A stretch of 64,000 bases of DNA, taken from NCBI GenBank assembly GCA_023954195.1, contig JAMLIK010000002.1, positions 496,001 through 560,000 on the forward strand, given 5' to 3'. Both the position numbers and the translations under genes were made by a program. Position 1 is the first letter of the stretch. Each line of letters opens with the position of its first letter. The stretch comes from Xanthobacteraceae bacterium (GTDB lineage Bacteria > Pseudomonadota > Alphaproteobacteria > Rhizobiales > Xanthobacteraceae). The notes below the pieces were generated by a model. The model did no database searches, was not told the origin of the DNA, and saw nothing but the letters and a program-made list of their open reading frames with translations. Shown here in pieces: positions 54,089-63,538 of this stretch.

Positions 54089-55747
54089 ATGATCACCGAA
54101 GAACTGCCGCCGCGCGAGTCCATGGAGTTCGACGTCGTGATCGTCGGCGCCGGGCCGTCGGGCTTGTCCGCCGCGATCCGTCTCAAGCAACTCAATGCCG
54201 ATCTGTCCATCGTCGTGGTCGAGAAGGGCTCCGAGGTCGGCGCGCATATTCTCTCCGGCGCGGTGATGGACCCGACCAATCTCGACAAGCTGATCCCGGA
54301 CTGGCGCGAGGACGCCGACTGTCCGCTCAAGACCCAGGTCAAGGACGACCAGTTCTACCTGATGACCAAGACCGGCGGCATCAAGCTGCCGAACTTCCTG
54401 ATGCCGCCGCTGATGAACAATCATCATTGCTATATCACCTCGCTCGGCATGGTGTGCCGCTGGCTCGGCGCGAAGGCGGAGGCGCTCGGCGTCGAGATCT
54501 ATCCGGGCTTCGCCGCCGCCGAGGTGATCTACGGCGAGAACGGCGAGGTGCGCGGCATCGCCACCGGCGACATGGGCATCGGCAAGGACGGCAAGCCGAA
54601 GGATTCCTATACGCGCGGCATGGAATTGCTCGGCAAGTATACGCTGTTCGCCGAGGGCGCGCGCGGCAGCCTGACCAAGCAGTTGATCGCCAAGTTCGCG
54701 CTCGACCGCAATTGCGAGCCGGGAAAGTTCGGCATCGGCCTCAAGGAAATCTGGCAGATCGATCCGGCCAAGCACAAGAAAGGCACGGTGCAGCATTCGT
54801 TCGGCTGGCCGCTCGACAACAACACCGGCGGCGGCTCGTTCCTCTATCACTACGACGACAATCTGGTGGCGGTCGGCTTCGTCGTGCATCTTAACTACGA
54901 CAATCCGTATCTCTATCCGTTCGAGGAATTCCAGCGCTTCAAGACCCATCCGATGATCCGCGACACGTTCGCGGGCGGAAAGCGCCTGGCTTACGGCTCG
55001 CGCGCCATCACCGAGGGCGGTTATCAGTCGGTGCCGCGTCTGACCTTCCCCGGCGGCGCGCTGGTCGGCTGCGCCGCCGGCTTCGTCAACGTGCCGCGCA
55101 TCAAGGGCATTCACAACGCCATGGCCAGCGGCATGCAGGCCGCCGAGCATGTCTCCGCCGCGCTCGCCGCCGGCCGCGCCAATGACGAACTGGTCGATTA
55201 CGAGAACGGCTGGCGCGCGTCCTCGATCGGCAAGGATCTCTATCCGGTCCGCAACGCCAAGCCGCTGTGGTCGAAATTCGGCACGCTGCTGGGCAACGCG
55301 CTCGGCGGCCTCGACATGTGGTGCAACACGCTGGGCTTCTCGCTGTTCGGCACCATGTCGCACGGCAAGAACGACGCCAAGGCGCTCAAGCCGGCCAAGG
55401 ATTATCAGCCGATCGCCTATCCCAAGCCGGACGGCAAATTGACCTTCGACCGGCTGTCGTCGGTGTTCCTGTCGAACACCAACCACGAGGAGGACCAGCC
55501 GGTCCACCTCAAGGTGAAGGACATGGCGTTGCAGAAGTCGTCGGAACTCGAAGTCTTCGCCGGTCCGTCGAACCGCTACTGCCCGGCGGGCGTCTACGAA
55601 TGGGTCGAGGAAGCGACCGGCCCGCGCTTCCAGATCAACGCGCAGAACTGCGTCCACTGCAAGACCTGCGACATCAAGGATCCGAACGGCAACATCACCT
55701 GGGTTCCGCCCGAGGGCGGCGGCGGGCCGAACTACGAGGCCATGTAA
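54089..55747 (+). CDS. electron-transfer-flavoprotein:ubiquinone oxidoreductase
   Basis: 552-residue membrane-associated enzyme that passes electrons from ETF to ubiquinone, used in fatty-acid and amino-acid oxidation. The FAD site is VVIVGAGPSGLSAAIRL near residue 14-30. Middle blocks are FVNVPRIKGIHNAMASG and GKDLYPVRNAKPLW. The C-terminal 4Fe-4S cluster has Cys in NRYCPAGVYEW and the CVHCKTCDIKDP pattern. The length is typical for bacterial ETF-QO. It would serve the acyl-CoA dehydrogenase pathways elsewhere in the genome and could serve the island's CoA chemistry, but only by inference. Confidence 0.93.
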   Translation: MITEELPPRESMEFDVVIVGAGPSGLSAAIRLKQLNADLSIVVVEKGSEVGAHILSGAVMDPTNLDKLIPDWREDADCPLKTQVKDDQFYLMTKTGGIKLPNFLMPPLMNNHHCYITSLGMVCRWLGAKAEALGVEIYPGFAAAEVIYGENGEVRGIATGDMGIGKDGKPKDSYTRGMELLGKYTLFAEGARGSLTKQLIAKFALDRNCEPGKFGIGLKEIWQIDPAKHKKGTVQHSFGWPLDNNTGGGSFLYHYDDNLVAVGFVVHLNYDNPYLYPFEEFQRFKTHPMIRDTFAGGKRLAYGSRAITEGGYQSVPRLTFPGGALVGCAAGFVNVPRIKGIHNAMASGMQAAEHVSAALAAGRANDELVDYENGWRASSIGKDLYPVRNAKPLWSKFGTLLGNALGGLDMWCNTLGFSLFGTMSHGKNDAKALKPAKDYQPIAYPKPDGKLTFDRLSSVFLSNTNHEEDQPVHLKVKDMALQKSSELEVFAGPSNRYCPAGVYEWVEEATGPRFQINAQNCVHCKTCDIKDPNGNITWVPPEGGGGPNYEAM

Positions 55748-55992
55748 GACACGAAGGCGTGAGCGGAGCCGGCAAGGCGCCGGCCACGCTCCCGCCACAG
55801 TGCGGGTGCCAGCAGGAACGAGTTGAAGGCAAGGGCCGCTGAGCGGCGGAACCGGCCTCGGTAGCTGCCGCCGTCGCGGTCGCCGTCGCCTTGCGGTTCA
55901 AGGCCAAACGCTGCATTGTCGCGCCGTCGGGCGGCCCGCGTTAGTCAAGGGGCCGGGCCTGTCCGCAAATCCCAGGAGCTAGGCTGGTCGTG
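55748..55992. other. intergenic spacer, no gene seen
   Basis: A GC-rich spacer between ETF-QO and the TPR gene. A small inverted repeat GCCGGC...GCCGGC lies near 55771-55786 without a T-run. No reading frame with a supported start was found. Confidence 0.4.
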
Positions 55993-57801
55993 ATGTTCTC
56001 TCGTTTCAAAAGCCTGACGGTGATCGCGCTCGCCGCATCCGCGCTGCTGTTGCCGGGGCAGCTTGCGGCGCAGACGCCCGAGCATCCGACCGATTCGTCG
56101 GCGACGTTCCCGACGCGCGAGGATCTTCGCGACATGACGGTCGCCGGCAGCTATCTCGCCGCGCGCCATGCCAGCATCGAACGCGATGCCGCCGCGGCGG
56201 CGGAGTTTTATCGCTCGGCGTTGCGCAAGGATCCCCGCAACAACGAGTTGCTGGATCGCGCCTTCATCTCGTCGCTGGCCGAGGGCAACATCGAGGAAGC
56301 CGTCAAGCTGGCCGGGCGGGTTCTCAAGATCGACAAGACCAATCGCGTGGCGCGGCTGGTGATCGGGGTGCACGATCTCAAGCAGAAGCGCTACGAGGCC
56401 GCGCGGCGCAACATCAACCAGTCGGTGCGCGGGCCGATCACCGATCTGGTGGCGACGCTGCTCGCCGGCTGGGCGGAATACGGCGCCGGAAACCCCAAGG
56501 GCGCGGTCGCCGACATCGACAAGCTGACCGGGCCGGAATGGTATCCGGTGTTCAAGGACCTGCACTCCGGCCTGATTATGCAACTCGCCGGCAACGAGAA
56601 GGAGGCGGGCTTGCGGCTGGAGCGGGCCTACAAGCTCGATGAGTCGGCGCTGCGGGTGATGGACGCCTATGCGCGCTGGCTGTCGCGCGGCAAGGACGGC
56701 GGCCCGGCGGCGCTCGCGGTCTACGAATCGTTCAACAAGAAACTCGCCCGGCATCCGCTGGTGGTCGAAGGCATGCGCGAAGCCAAGGCCGGCGTCAGGC
56801 GGCCGCCGCTGGTCGATTCGCCGCAGGCCGGCGCCGCAGAGGCGCTGTACGGCATCGGCGCATCGCTGACGCGGCGCGGCGGCGAGGATCTCGCGCTGGT
56901 CTATCTGCAACTCGCGCTCTATCTGCAACCCGATCACGCTCTGGCGCTGCTGTCGCTCGGCGATCTCTACGAGTCGGTGAAGAAACCGGAGATGGCGATC
57001 AAGGTCTATGAGCGCGTGCCGGAGCGCTCGGCCCTTCACCGCAATGCGCAGGTGCAGATGGCGACCGATCTCGACGCCGCCGACCGCGGCGAGGAGGCAA
57101 TCAAGATTTTGCAAACCGTCATCCATGACGATCCGAAGGATATCGAGGCGATCATGGCGCTCGGCAATATCGAGCGCGGCCGCAAGAAGTTCGCCGATTG
57201 CGCGGCCACCTACGGCAAGGCGATCGACCAACTCACCGGCGGCGAGAACAACAACTGGGTCTACTACTATTTCCGGGGCATCTGCGAGGAGCGCTCCAAG
57301 AACTGGGACAAGGCCGAGGCCGACATGAAGAAGGCGCTCGAACTCAAGCCTGAGCAGCCGCATGTCCTGAACTATCTCGGCTATTCGTGGATCGATCGCG
57401 GGCTTCACCTCGACGAGGCCATGAAGATGATTAAACGCGCCGTCGATCAGCGCCCCGACGACGGCTACATCGTCGATTCGCTCGGCTGGGCCTATTATCG
57501 CATCGGCAACTATCCGGAAGCGGTGAAGCATCTCGAACGCGCCATCGACCTCAAGCCGGAAGACCCGACCATCAACGATCACCTCGGTGACGCCTATTGG
57601 CGGGTCGGCCGCACCCTGGAGGCGCGGTTCCAGTGGGCCCACGCCCGCGACCTCAAGCCCGAGCCGGAGGAACTGCCGAAGATCCTGGCCAAGATCGAAA
57701 AGGGCCTGCCGGCGGACCAGGCGCCGTCAGCGGCGGAGGCCGACAAGAACAAGGAGCCGGGCAAGGACGCCGACAAGGACGACGAGGGCAAGGGTGGCTG
57801 A
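55993..57801 (+). CDS. exported TPR-repeat protein
   Basis: 602-residue protein with a cleavable signal peptide (about 1-29, LTVIALAASALLLPGQLAAQ). Many tetratricopeptide repeats follow, spread over about 55-560. The clearest are PHVLNYLGYSWIDRGLHLDEAM, DDGYIVDSLGWAYYRIGNYPEAVKHLERAID and DPTINDHLGDAYWRVGRTLEA (each cited by its key helix pair). The end is an acidic/basic Lys-Asp-Glu tail. It is likely a periplasmic assembly or cell-envelope scaffold; the partner is unknown. The ATG at 55993 directly follows a GTG at 55990, either of which could be used. Confidence 0.83.
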   Translation: MFSRFKSLTVIALAASALLLPGQLAAQTPEHPTDSSATFPTREDLRDMTVAGSYLAARHASIERDAAAAAEFYRSALRKDPRNNELLDRAFISSLAEGNIEEAVKLAGRVLKIDKTNRVARLVIGVHDLKQKRYEAARRNINQSVRGPITDLVATLLAGWAEYGAGNPKGAVADIDKLTGPEWYPVFKDLHSGLIMQLAGNEKEAGLRLERAYKLDESALRVMDAYARWLSRGKDGGPAALAVYESFNKKLARHPLVVEGMREAKAGVRRPPLVDSPQAGAAEALYGIGASLTRRGGEDLALVYLQLALYLQPDHALALLSLGDLYESVKKPEMAIKVYERVPERSALHRNAQVQMATDLDAADRGEEAIKILQTVIHDDPKDIEAIMALGNIERGRKKFADCAATYGKAIDQLTGGENNNWVYYYFRGICEERSKNWDKAEADMKKALELKPEQPHVLNYLGYSWIDRGLHLDEAMKMIKRAVDQRPDDGYIVDSLGWAYYRIGNYPEAVKHLERAIDLKPEDPTINDHLGDAYWRVGRTLEARFQWAHARDLKPEPEELPKILAKIEKGLPADQAPSAAEADKNKEPGKDADKDDEGKGG

Positions 57802-57831
57802 CAAGGTGGCTGATCGAAGGGCGGGTCGATC

Positions 57832-58716
57832 ATGCCGGTGCTGACGGATGAGGCGCGGGCCAAGGTCAACCTGACCTTGCGGGTGCTGGGCCGCCGTGCC
57901 GATGGCTATCACGATCTTGTCAGTCTGGTGGCGTTCGCCGATTGCGCCGACCGCCTGACGCTTGAACCGGATACCGACCTCGGCCTCGCCATCAACGGGC
58001 CGGGCGGCGATGATTGCGGCGCCGTGGCGGACAATCTCGTGCTCAAGGCGGCGCGGCTGTTGGCGGAGCGCCTGCCCGGTCTGCGCCTCGGCGCCTTCAC
58101 ACTCGACAAGCGCCTGCCGGTCGCGGCCGGGATCGGCGGCGGCTCGGCGGACGCGGCGGCGGCGCTGCGGCTGCTGGCGCGGCTCAATACGCTCGCGCCC
58201 GACGATCCGCGCATCTTCGACGCCGCGCGCGCGACCGGCGCCGACGTGCCGGTGTGCGTGGCGTCGCGAAGCTCGGTCATGACCGGGATCGGCGAGCAGT
58301 TGTCGTCGCTATCCTTGCCGAGGATGCCCTGCGTGATGGTCAATCCGCGCGTGCCGGTGGCAACGGTGGAGGTGTTTTCCGCGCTCGGCCTGCGCAAGGG
58401 CGAGATCCTCACCGGGGTGGTCGACGTGGTACGCTCGCGCAAGTGGCCGGCCGAGGATTCATCGATCGAGGATTGGCTGAAGGCGCTGGGCCATGCCGCC
58501 AACGATCTCGAAGCCCCGGCGATCAAGATTCAGCCGGTCATCGGCGAGGTGCTGGCGGCGTTGCGTACTCTCGCCGGAGCGCGGCTGGCGCGGATGTCCG
58601 GATCCGGCGCGACCTGCTTCGCGCTGTTCGACGGCGACGCGGAGGCGCGCGCGGCGGGCGAGGTGCTGCGAGCAAGCCATCCGCAATGGTGGGTTCACGC
58701 CGGGACGTTGAGCTGA
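57832..58716 (+). CDS. ispE: 4-diphosphocytidyl-2-C-methyl-D-erythritol kinase
   Basis: 294-residue GHMP kinase of the MEP isoprenoid pathway. The substrate/ATP motifs are AKVNLTLRVLGRRADGYHDL near 10-29 and PVAAGIGGGSADAAAAL near 95-110. The C-terminal motif is MSGSGATCFALF near 255. It lies 30 bases after the TPR gene and ahead of a convergent polyprenyl diphosphate synthase gene, so two isoprenoid steps are near one another though on opposite strands. Length is normal. Confidence 0.93.
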   Translation: MPVLTDEARAKVNLTLRVLGRRADGYHDLVSLVAFADCADRLTLEPDTDLGLAINGPGGDDCGAVADNLVLKAARLLAERLPGLRLGAFTLDKRLPVAAGIGGGSADAAAALRLLARLNTLAPDDPRIFDAARATGADVPVCVASRSSVMTGIGEQLSSLSLPRMPCVMVNPRVPVATVEVFSALGLRKGEILTGVVDVVRSRKWPAEDSSIEDWLKALGHAANDLEAPAIKIQPVIGEVLAALRTLAGARLARMSGSGATCFALFDGDAEARAAGEVLRASHPQWWVHAGTLS

Positions 58717-58729
58717 TGGCGCGCGCCGT

Positions 58730-59740
58730 TTAGTGCGAGCGCGCCAGGCAGAACGCCACCACCTGCTCCAGCGCCGCCTTCATCGGCGACGGCGGAAACA
58801 GCGCCAGCGCGTCCACCGCCATCGCGCCGTAGTGCTGCGCGCGCGACAGCGTGTCTTCCAGCGCCCGATGCTTGGTCATCAGGCCGATGGCGTGATCGAG
58901 ATCGCCGTCGCCGATCTCGCCGCGTTCCAGCGCGCGAATCCAGAATGCCCGCTCGGCGTCGTTGCCACGGCGGAACGCCAGCACCACCGGCAGCGTGATC
59001 TTGCCTTCACGAAAATCGTCGCCGACGTTCTTGCCGAGTTTCGCGGCCTTGCCGCCGTAGTCGAGCAGATCGTCGACAAGCTGAAACGCGATGCCGAGAT
59101 TCATGCCGAAGCTCGCTGCGGCGGTCTGCTCCGCCTTGGGCCGCTCGGCGATCACCGGGCCGACCTCGCAGGCGGCGGCGAACAGTTCGGCGGTCTTGCC
59201 GCGGATCACCGCGAGATATTCGTCCTCGGTGGTGGCGGTGTTCTTCGCCGCCGCAAGCTGCATCACCTCGCCCTCGGCGATGGTGGCGGCGGCGGACGAC
59301 AGGATATCCAGCGCGCGCAATGATCCGACCTCGACCATCATCCGGAACGCCTGCCCGAGCAGGAAATCGCCGACCAGGACGCTGGCCTCGTTGCCCCACA
59401 CCATGCGGGCGGACAGCTTGCCGCGCCGCAGTTCGCTTTCGTCCACCACGTCGTCGTGCAGCAGCGTCGCGGTGTGCATGAACTCGACCGACGCGGCGAG
59501 CTTGACGTGGCCCTCGCCGCCGTAGCCGGACAGCCCGGCCATCGCCAGCGTCAGCATCGGCCGCAGCCGCTTGCCGCCGGACGAAATCAGGTGGTTGGCG
59601 ACTTCCGGGATCATGGTGACCTCGGACCCGGTGCGGGACAGGATGGTGGCGTTGACCCGCTCCATGTCGGACGCGACCAGCGCGACGAGCTGATCGATCG
59701 AGGTTGCCGAGGGGGTCTCGAAGGGAACAATCACCGCCAC
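58730..59740 (-). CDS. polyprenyl (octaprenyl-type) diphosphate synthase
   Basis: 336-residue trans-prenyltransferase, likely making the side chain of ubiquinone. First Asp-rich motif: LLHDDVVDES near residue 95. Second: LVDDLLDYGG near 220. Basic motif GGKRLRP near 55. The residue range upstream of the first motif (EFMHTATLLHDD) lacks bulky aromatics close to the Asp-rich site, consistent with a long product. It is convergent with ispE. Exact chain length cannot be told. Confidence 0.9.
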   Translation of the reverse strand: MAVIVPFETPSATSIDQLVALVASDMERVNATILSRTGSEVTMIPEVANHLISSGGKRLRPMLTLAMAGLSGYGGEGHVKLAASVEFMHTATLLHDDVVDESELRRGKLSARMVWGNEASVLVGDFLLGQAFRMMVEVGSLRALDILSSAAATIAEGEVMQLAAAKNTATTEDEYLAVIRGKTAELFAAACEVGPVIAERPKAEQTAAASFGMNLGIAFQLVDDLLDYGGKAAKLGKNVGDDFREGKITLPVVLAFRRGNDAERAFWIRALERGEIGDGDLDHAIGLMTKHRALEDTLSRAQHYGAMAVDALALFPPSPMKAALEQVVAFCLARSH

Positions 59741-59902
59741 GCCATAATCTCCACGCTACCTGGTCGATTGGCCGGTTCGATCTCGCGCCGGCTCGGAAAG
59801 CCGCTATAACCATAGAAACTGCGGCGAGAGGCGGCAAGGGCAGACGAGACTTGACACGCCGCCCGCCGTCGCCATGGCGCGGGTTATCAAGGAGACTGTC
59901 CG

Positions 59903-60130
59903 GTGCGCGAACTGGTGCGAACCAACGACGTGGTGCTGGTGTCGGCGATCGAGGCGTTGTTGAACGGGGCCGACATTCACCATCTGGTGCTGGACCAGAA
60001 CATGAGCGTGCTCGACGGCTCGATCGGCGCGATTCCACGCCGGATTCTGGTCGGTGACGACGACAACCGCGCGGCCCGCCAGCTTTTGACCGACGCCGGC
60101 CTCGCCCATGAATTGCGGCCCGATGTCTGA
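59903..60130 (+). CDS. DUF2007-family small protein
   Basis: 75-residue protein beginning MRELVRTNDVVLVSAIEALLNGADI, a fold seen in putative signal-transducing proteins of the DUF2007 family. The GTG start at 59903 has AAGGAGA 7-8 bases upstream. Its stop overlaps the following methyltransferase start by 8 bases, so the pair is coupled. The function is unknown. Confidence 0.82.
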   Translation: MRELVRTNDVVLVSAIEALLNGADIHHLVLDQNMSVLDGSIGAIPRRILVGDDDNRAARQLLTDAGLAHELRPDV

Positions 60131-60890
60131 GGCGGCGGCTGGCGTCACCGAGGATGGGTTTCTCGGCGGCCGGCTGCGGCTGCGCCAGCCGATATCCGGC
60201 CATCGCGCCGGCCATGACGCGATTCTGCTGGCGGCGGCGACCATGGCGCGGCCCGGCCAGCGGATCGCGGATTTCGGCGCGGGCGTCGGCGCGGCCGGGC
60301 TGGCGCTGGCCCGGCGCGTCGGCGGGGTGGAACTGGTCCTGGTGGAGATCGATCCGGCGCTGGCGCGGCTCGCGTCCGCCAACGCCGCCGCCAACGGCGT
60401 CACGGCCCGCGCGGTGACGCTCGATCTCGGCGCGGGCGCCGTGGCCTTCGCGGAGGCCGGCCTCGGCCCGGACAGTTTTGACGGCGTGCTGATGAACCCG
60501 CCGTTCAACGATCGCGTGCGTCAGCAAGCCTCGCCCGACCCGGCGCGGCGGGCGGCGCATGAGGCGACCGTGACGACGCTGGAGACGTGGATTCACGCGG
60601 CGCGCCGGGTGCTGAAGCCCGGCGGCGCGCTGACCCTGATCTGGCGCGCGGAGGGATTGGAGGCTGCTCTCGCCGCGCTGGCACGCGCGTTCGGCGGCGC
60701 CGCGGTGCTGCCGGTCCATGGCAAGGATGGCGCGCCGGCCATCCGCGTCCTGATTCAGGCGATCAAGGGCGGCCGCGCGCCATTGCGGATCTATCCCGGC
60801 CTGATGCTCAATGATTCGGCGGGCCTGCCGACGTCGCAGGCAAATGCGGTGTTGTCCGGCGCGGCGGCGTTGCCGCTGGCCCAGCCATGA
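60123..60890 (+). CDS. TrmN6-like tRNA adenine-N6 methyltransferase
   Basis: 255-residue SAM-dependent enzyme with the Rossmann motif IADFGAGVGAAGLALA near 50 and the N6-amino-methyltransferase motif NPPFN near 126. The opening LRLRQPISGHRAGHDAILLAA is typical of TrmN6/YfiC, which methylates A37 of valine tRNA, so the same role is likely but not proven. The start ATG at 60123 overlaps the DUF2007 stop. No clear operon partner follows. Confidence 0.85.
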   Translation: MSEAAAGVTEDGFLGGRLRLRQPISGHRAGHDAILLAAATMARPGQRIADFGAGVGAAGLALARRVGGVELVLVEIDPALARLASANAAANGVTARAVTLDLGAGAVAFAEAGLGPDSFDGVLMNPPFNDRVRQQASPDPARRAAHEATVTTLETWIHAARRVLKPGGALTLIWRAEGLEAALAALARAFGGAAVLPVHGKDGAPAIRVLIQAIKGGRAPLRIYPGLMLNDSAGLPTSQANAVLSGAAALPLAQP

Positions 60891-60903
60891 ATCGCGCCGA
60901 ACC

Positions 60904-61002
60904 TCAGTTCGGGAGCCGTTCCACGCGCGGTTTCGCGCCGGAAGTGAGGCGAATCGCGGTCCAGAGCGAACCCATCAGCACGATCAGCAGATAGATTTTC
61001 AT
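60904..61002 (-). CDS. possible small membrane peptide
   Basis: A 32-codon frame: MKIYLLIVLMGSLWTAIRL followed by a basic tail TSGAKPRVERLPN. The first 20 residues form one hydrophobic helix. CGGAG lies about 7 bases before the ATG. It lies in the spacer between the methyltransferase and the S49 peptidase, on the minus strand. It is too short for family assignment, but the ribosome-binding site and helix suggest a real small protein. Confidence 0.4.
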   Translation of the reverse strand: MKIYLLIVLMGSLWTAIRLTSGAKPRVERLPN

Positions 61003-61141
61003 GACATGCTCCGCTGCAAGCCGGATCTCAGGATATCCTTCAAATGCAAATCGCGTTCCACACATCGGATGACACTGTCGTGATCGGAAATGGTCAATTT
61101 TTGGTAAAGCGCGCGCCACAGTCGGCGAGGAGTTCCAGGTT

Positions 61142-62017
61142 ATGAGCGTGATGGGGAGCGTGAAGCGAATATTGCCGCGGCGCTGGCGTGGCGATGCGGT
61201 GGTGGTGCCGGTGGTGCGGCTGTCGGGCGCGATCGGCGCGGTGACGCCGCTGCGGCCGGGGCTGTCGCTGGCCGGCGTCGCCAAGCTGCTGGATCGCGCC
61301 TTCGCCATGCCGAACGCCAAGGCGGTGGCGCTGGCGATCAATTCGCCTGGCGGCGCGCCGGTGCAATCGCGGCTGATCTATCTGCGCATCCGCCAACTGG
61401 CGGAGGAGAAGAAGCTTCCCGTGCTGGCGTTCGCCGAGGATGTCGCAGCCTCCGGCGGCTACATGATCGCCTGCGCCGGCGATGAAATCTTCTGCGATCC
61501 GTCGTCGATCCTCGGTTCGATCGGCGTGGTCGGCGGCAGCTTCGGGTTCGTCGAGGCGATCCGCAAGATCGGCGTCGAGCGGCGGCTTTACACCGCCGGC
61601 GAGCACAAGGCGACGCTCGATCCGTTCCTGCCGGAAAATCCCGACGACGTGGCGAGGCTCAAGGCGATCCAGCGCGACATTCACAGAACCTTCATCGAAC
61701 TGGTCAAGCGCAGCCGGGGCGCCCGGCTGCGCGGCTCCGACGAGCATTTGTTCAGCGGCGAGTATTGGGCCGGGGAAGCCGCGGTGGCGCTCGGTCTCGC
61801 CGACGGCATCGGCGACCTCCGCTCGGTGTTGCGGGCGCGTTTCGGCGACAAGGTGGAGACGCCGGTGATCGAGCAGCCGCGCGGCCTGTTGGGCGGGCTG
61901 CTGGGCCGCAAGTCCGGAGCCGGCGGTGCGGCGCTGGAGGCCGGGCTCGGCGCGCTGCCCGAGGGGCTGGTCGGCGCGGTGGAGGAGCGCGCGATGTGGG
62001 CGAAATTCGGGCTGTGA
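61142..62017 (+). CDS. S49-family signal peptide peptidase (SppA/SohB-like)
   Basis: 291-residue serine protease of the SppA type that cleaves remnant signal peptides or membrane proteins. The catalytic Ser sits in AEDVAASGGYMIA (about residue 105); the Lys general base in RRLYTAGEHKATLDPF (about 160). SPGGAPVQSRLIY near 63 and LGSIGVVGGSFG are also typical. No strong N-terminal signal helix is obvious, so it may be cytosolic or only peripherally bound. It is preceded by a gap of about 250 bases. Confidence 0.87.
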   Translation: MSVMGSVKRILPRRWRGDAVVVPVVRLSGAIGAVTPLRPGLSLAGVAKLLDRAFAMPNAKAVALAINSPGGAPVQSRLIYLRIRQLAEEKKLPVLAFAEDVAASGGYMIACAGDEIFCDPSSILGSIGVVGGSFGFVEAIRKIGVERRLYTAGEHKATLDPFLPENPDDVARLKAIQRDIHRTFIELVKRSRGARLRGSDEHLFSGEYWAGEAAVALGLADGIGDLRSVLRARFGDKVETPVIEQPRGLLGGLLGRKSGAGGAALEAGLGALPEGLVGAVEERAMWAKFGL

Positions 62018-62117
62018 GCGCCGCGAAGCCGCGCCTTTTGGTCGCTTGCGTGAAACTTCCCGTTGCGCGAAACTGTTGAAAGACGGGCTGATGATCGTGA
62101 ACCAGAAGGATCGACCG

Positions 62118-62309
62118 ATGCCGCCATTCGTAGCCTTTGCCGGCGCCCTGGGTGGGCTGGCCGTGGTCCGTTGGGCGTATCGCACCGCCCGCCGGATCAA
62201 CGAAGAACTGGAAGAAGCGCGCCGCCTCAGAATGGCGGAAGCTGCCCCGGTGCGGGAAATCCCGACCTTGCGGCGCGACCCGCGGACCGGAACCTACCGG
62301 CCGGGATAG
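62118..62309 (+). CDS. conserved small protein, function unknown
   Basis: 63-residue protein with a hydrophobic start (PFVAFAGALGGLAVVRWAY) and a charged C-terminus (RRINEELEEARRLRMAEAAPVREIPTLRRDP). The ATG at 62118 has AAGGA 8 bases upstream and is preferred to an ATG 9 codons earlier (62091). One membrane helix is likely. It follows the S49 peptidase by 100 bases. Confidence 0.6.
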   Translation: MPPFVAFAGALGGLAVVRWAYRTARRINEELEEARRLRMAEAAPVREIPTLRRDPRTGTYRPG

Positions 62310-62605
62310 GGTTTTCCGACATTCGCACTCGCCCGGCGGTCGAGGTGGGGCATCACCTCGAAACCGGCGAGCGGAGCTTTTCGAGCAAACCTTGAAGTCG
62401 CGGAAGCCGCGCGGCCACCATCGGCCGGCGCGCCTTAACGGCTGCTTGCTTCACCGCGCCGTCAAGGCGGCGTGGTGAACGGATTTCGTATCAAATTGCC
62501 GGCATTGCGCGGATTGGATTTTCCGGCCGTCGCCTTGATTCCCGAGGAGCCCGCCGATACGGTCCCGCGCGACTCGTGACCTCCGCTCCAATCCAGAAGC
62601 CAGCC
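62310..62605. other. intergenic spacer before glyQ, no gene seen
   Basis: A spacer of about 300 bases. A short frame from GTG near 62474 to the TGA near 62579 (36 codons, [17 protein letters not shown]...) is open, but it has no supported ribosome-binding site and shows no family signal. No hairpin or promoter was recognised with confidence. Confidence 0.35.
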
Positions 62606-63535
62606 ATGGACTCCATGCCGCCTCATATGCGTCCCGAACGCTCGTTCCAGGGACTGATCCTGACGTTGCAGCGCTATTGGGCCGACCATGGCTGCGTCAT
62701 CCTGCAACCCTACGACATGGAGGTGGGCGCGGGCACCTTTCACCCGGCGACGACCTTGCGGGCGCTGGGACCGAAGCGCTGGAACGCGGCTTACGTGCAG
62801 CCGTCGCGGCGGCCGAAGGACGGGCGCTATGGCGAGAACCCGAACCGCTTGCAGCACTACTACCAGTTTCAGGTGATCCTCAAACCCTCGCCGCCGGACA
62901 TTCAGGATCTCTATCTGAAGTCGCTCGCCGCCATCGGCGTCGATTCCGCGCTGCACGACATCCGCTTTGTCGAGGACGACTGGGAAAGCCCGACGCTCGG
63001 CGCGTGGGGGCTCGGCTGGGAATGCTGGTGCGACGGCATGGAAGTGTCGCAGTTCACCTACTTCCAGCAGGTCGCAGGCGTCGAATGCGCGCCGGTGGCG
63101 GGCGAACTCACCTATGGGCTTGAGCGGCTGGCGATGTATGTGCAGGGCGTCGAGAACGTCTACGATCTCAACTTCAACGGCCGCGACGGCGCGGAGAAGG
63201 TGACCTATGGCGACGTGTTCCTGCAAGCTGAGCAGGAATATTCGCGGCACAATTTCGAGCATGCCGATACCGCGATGCTGTTCGAGCAGTTTCGGATGGC
63301 GGAGGGCGCGTGCCGCAAGTATCTCGACGCCGGCTGGGAAGGTGGCAAGAAGGAGCGCCACCTGATGGCGCTGCCGGCCTATGACCAGTGCATCAAGGCA
63401 AGCCACGTCTTCAACCTGCTGGACGCGCGCGGCGTGATCTCGGTGACCGAGCGGCAAAGCTACATCCTGCGCGTGCGCGAACTGGCGAAAGCCTGCGGCG
63501 AAGCCTGGATCCACACCGAAGCGGGCGGAGTGTAA
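62606..63535 (+). CDS. glyQ: glycine--tRNA ligase, alpha subunit
   Basis: 309-residue class II aminoacyl-tRNA synthetase alpha chain of the alpha2-beta2 bacterial type. Motifs: [22 protein letters not shown] near 35, [25 protein letters not shown] near 70, and [19 protein letters not shown] near 145. [14 protein letters not shown] near 175 and [15 protein letters not shown] near 290 are also typical. The frame is open from a GTG at 62576; the ATG at 62606 is preferred as it matches the family start. It ends three bases before the glyS start codon. Confidence 0.93.
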   Translation: MDSMPPHMRPERSFQGLILTLQRYWADHGCVILQPYDMEVGAGTFHPATTLRALGPKRWNAAYVQPSRRPKDGRYGENPNRLQHYYQFQVILKPSPPDIQDLYLKSLAAIGVDSALHDIRFVEDDWESPTLGAWGLGWECWCDGMEVSQFTYFQQVAGVECAPVAGELTYGLERLAMYVQGVENVYDLNFNGRDGAEKVTYGDVFLQAEQEYSRHNFEHADTAMLFEQFRMAEGACRKYLDAGWEGGKKERHLMALPAYDQCIKASHVFNLLDARGVISVTERQSYILRVRELAKACGEAWIHTEAGGV

Positions 63536-63538
63536 GCG

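Noticed and set aside
62474-62579. A 36-codon frame just before glyQ
   Set aside because: No ribosome-binding site or similarity was seen, and the frame ends in the 5' region of glyQ.
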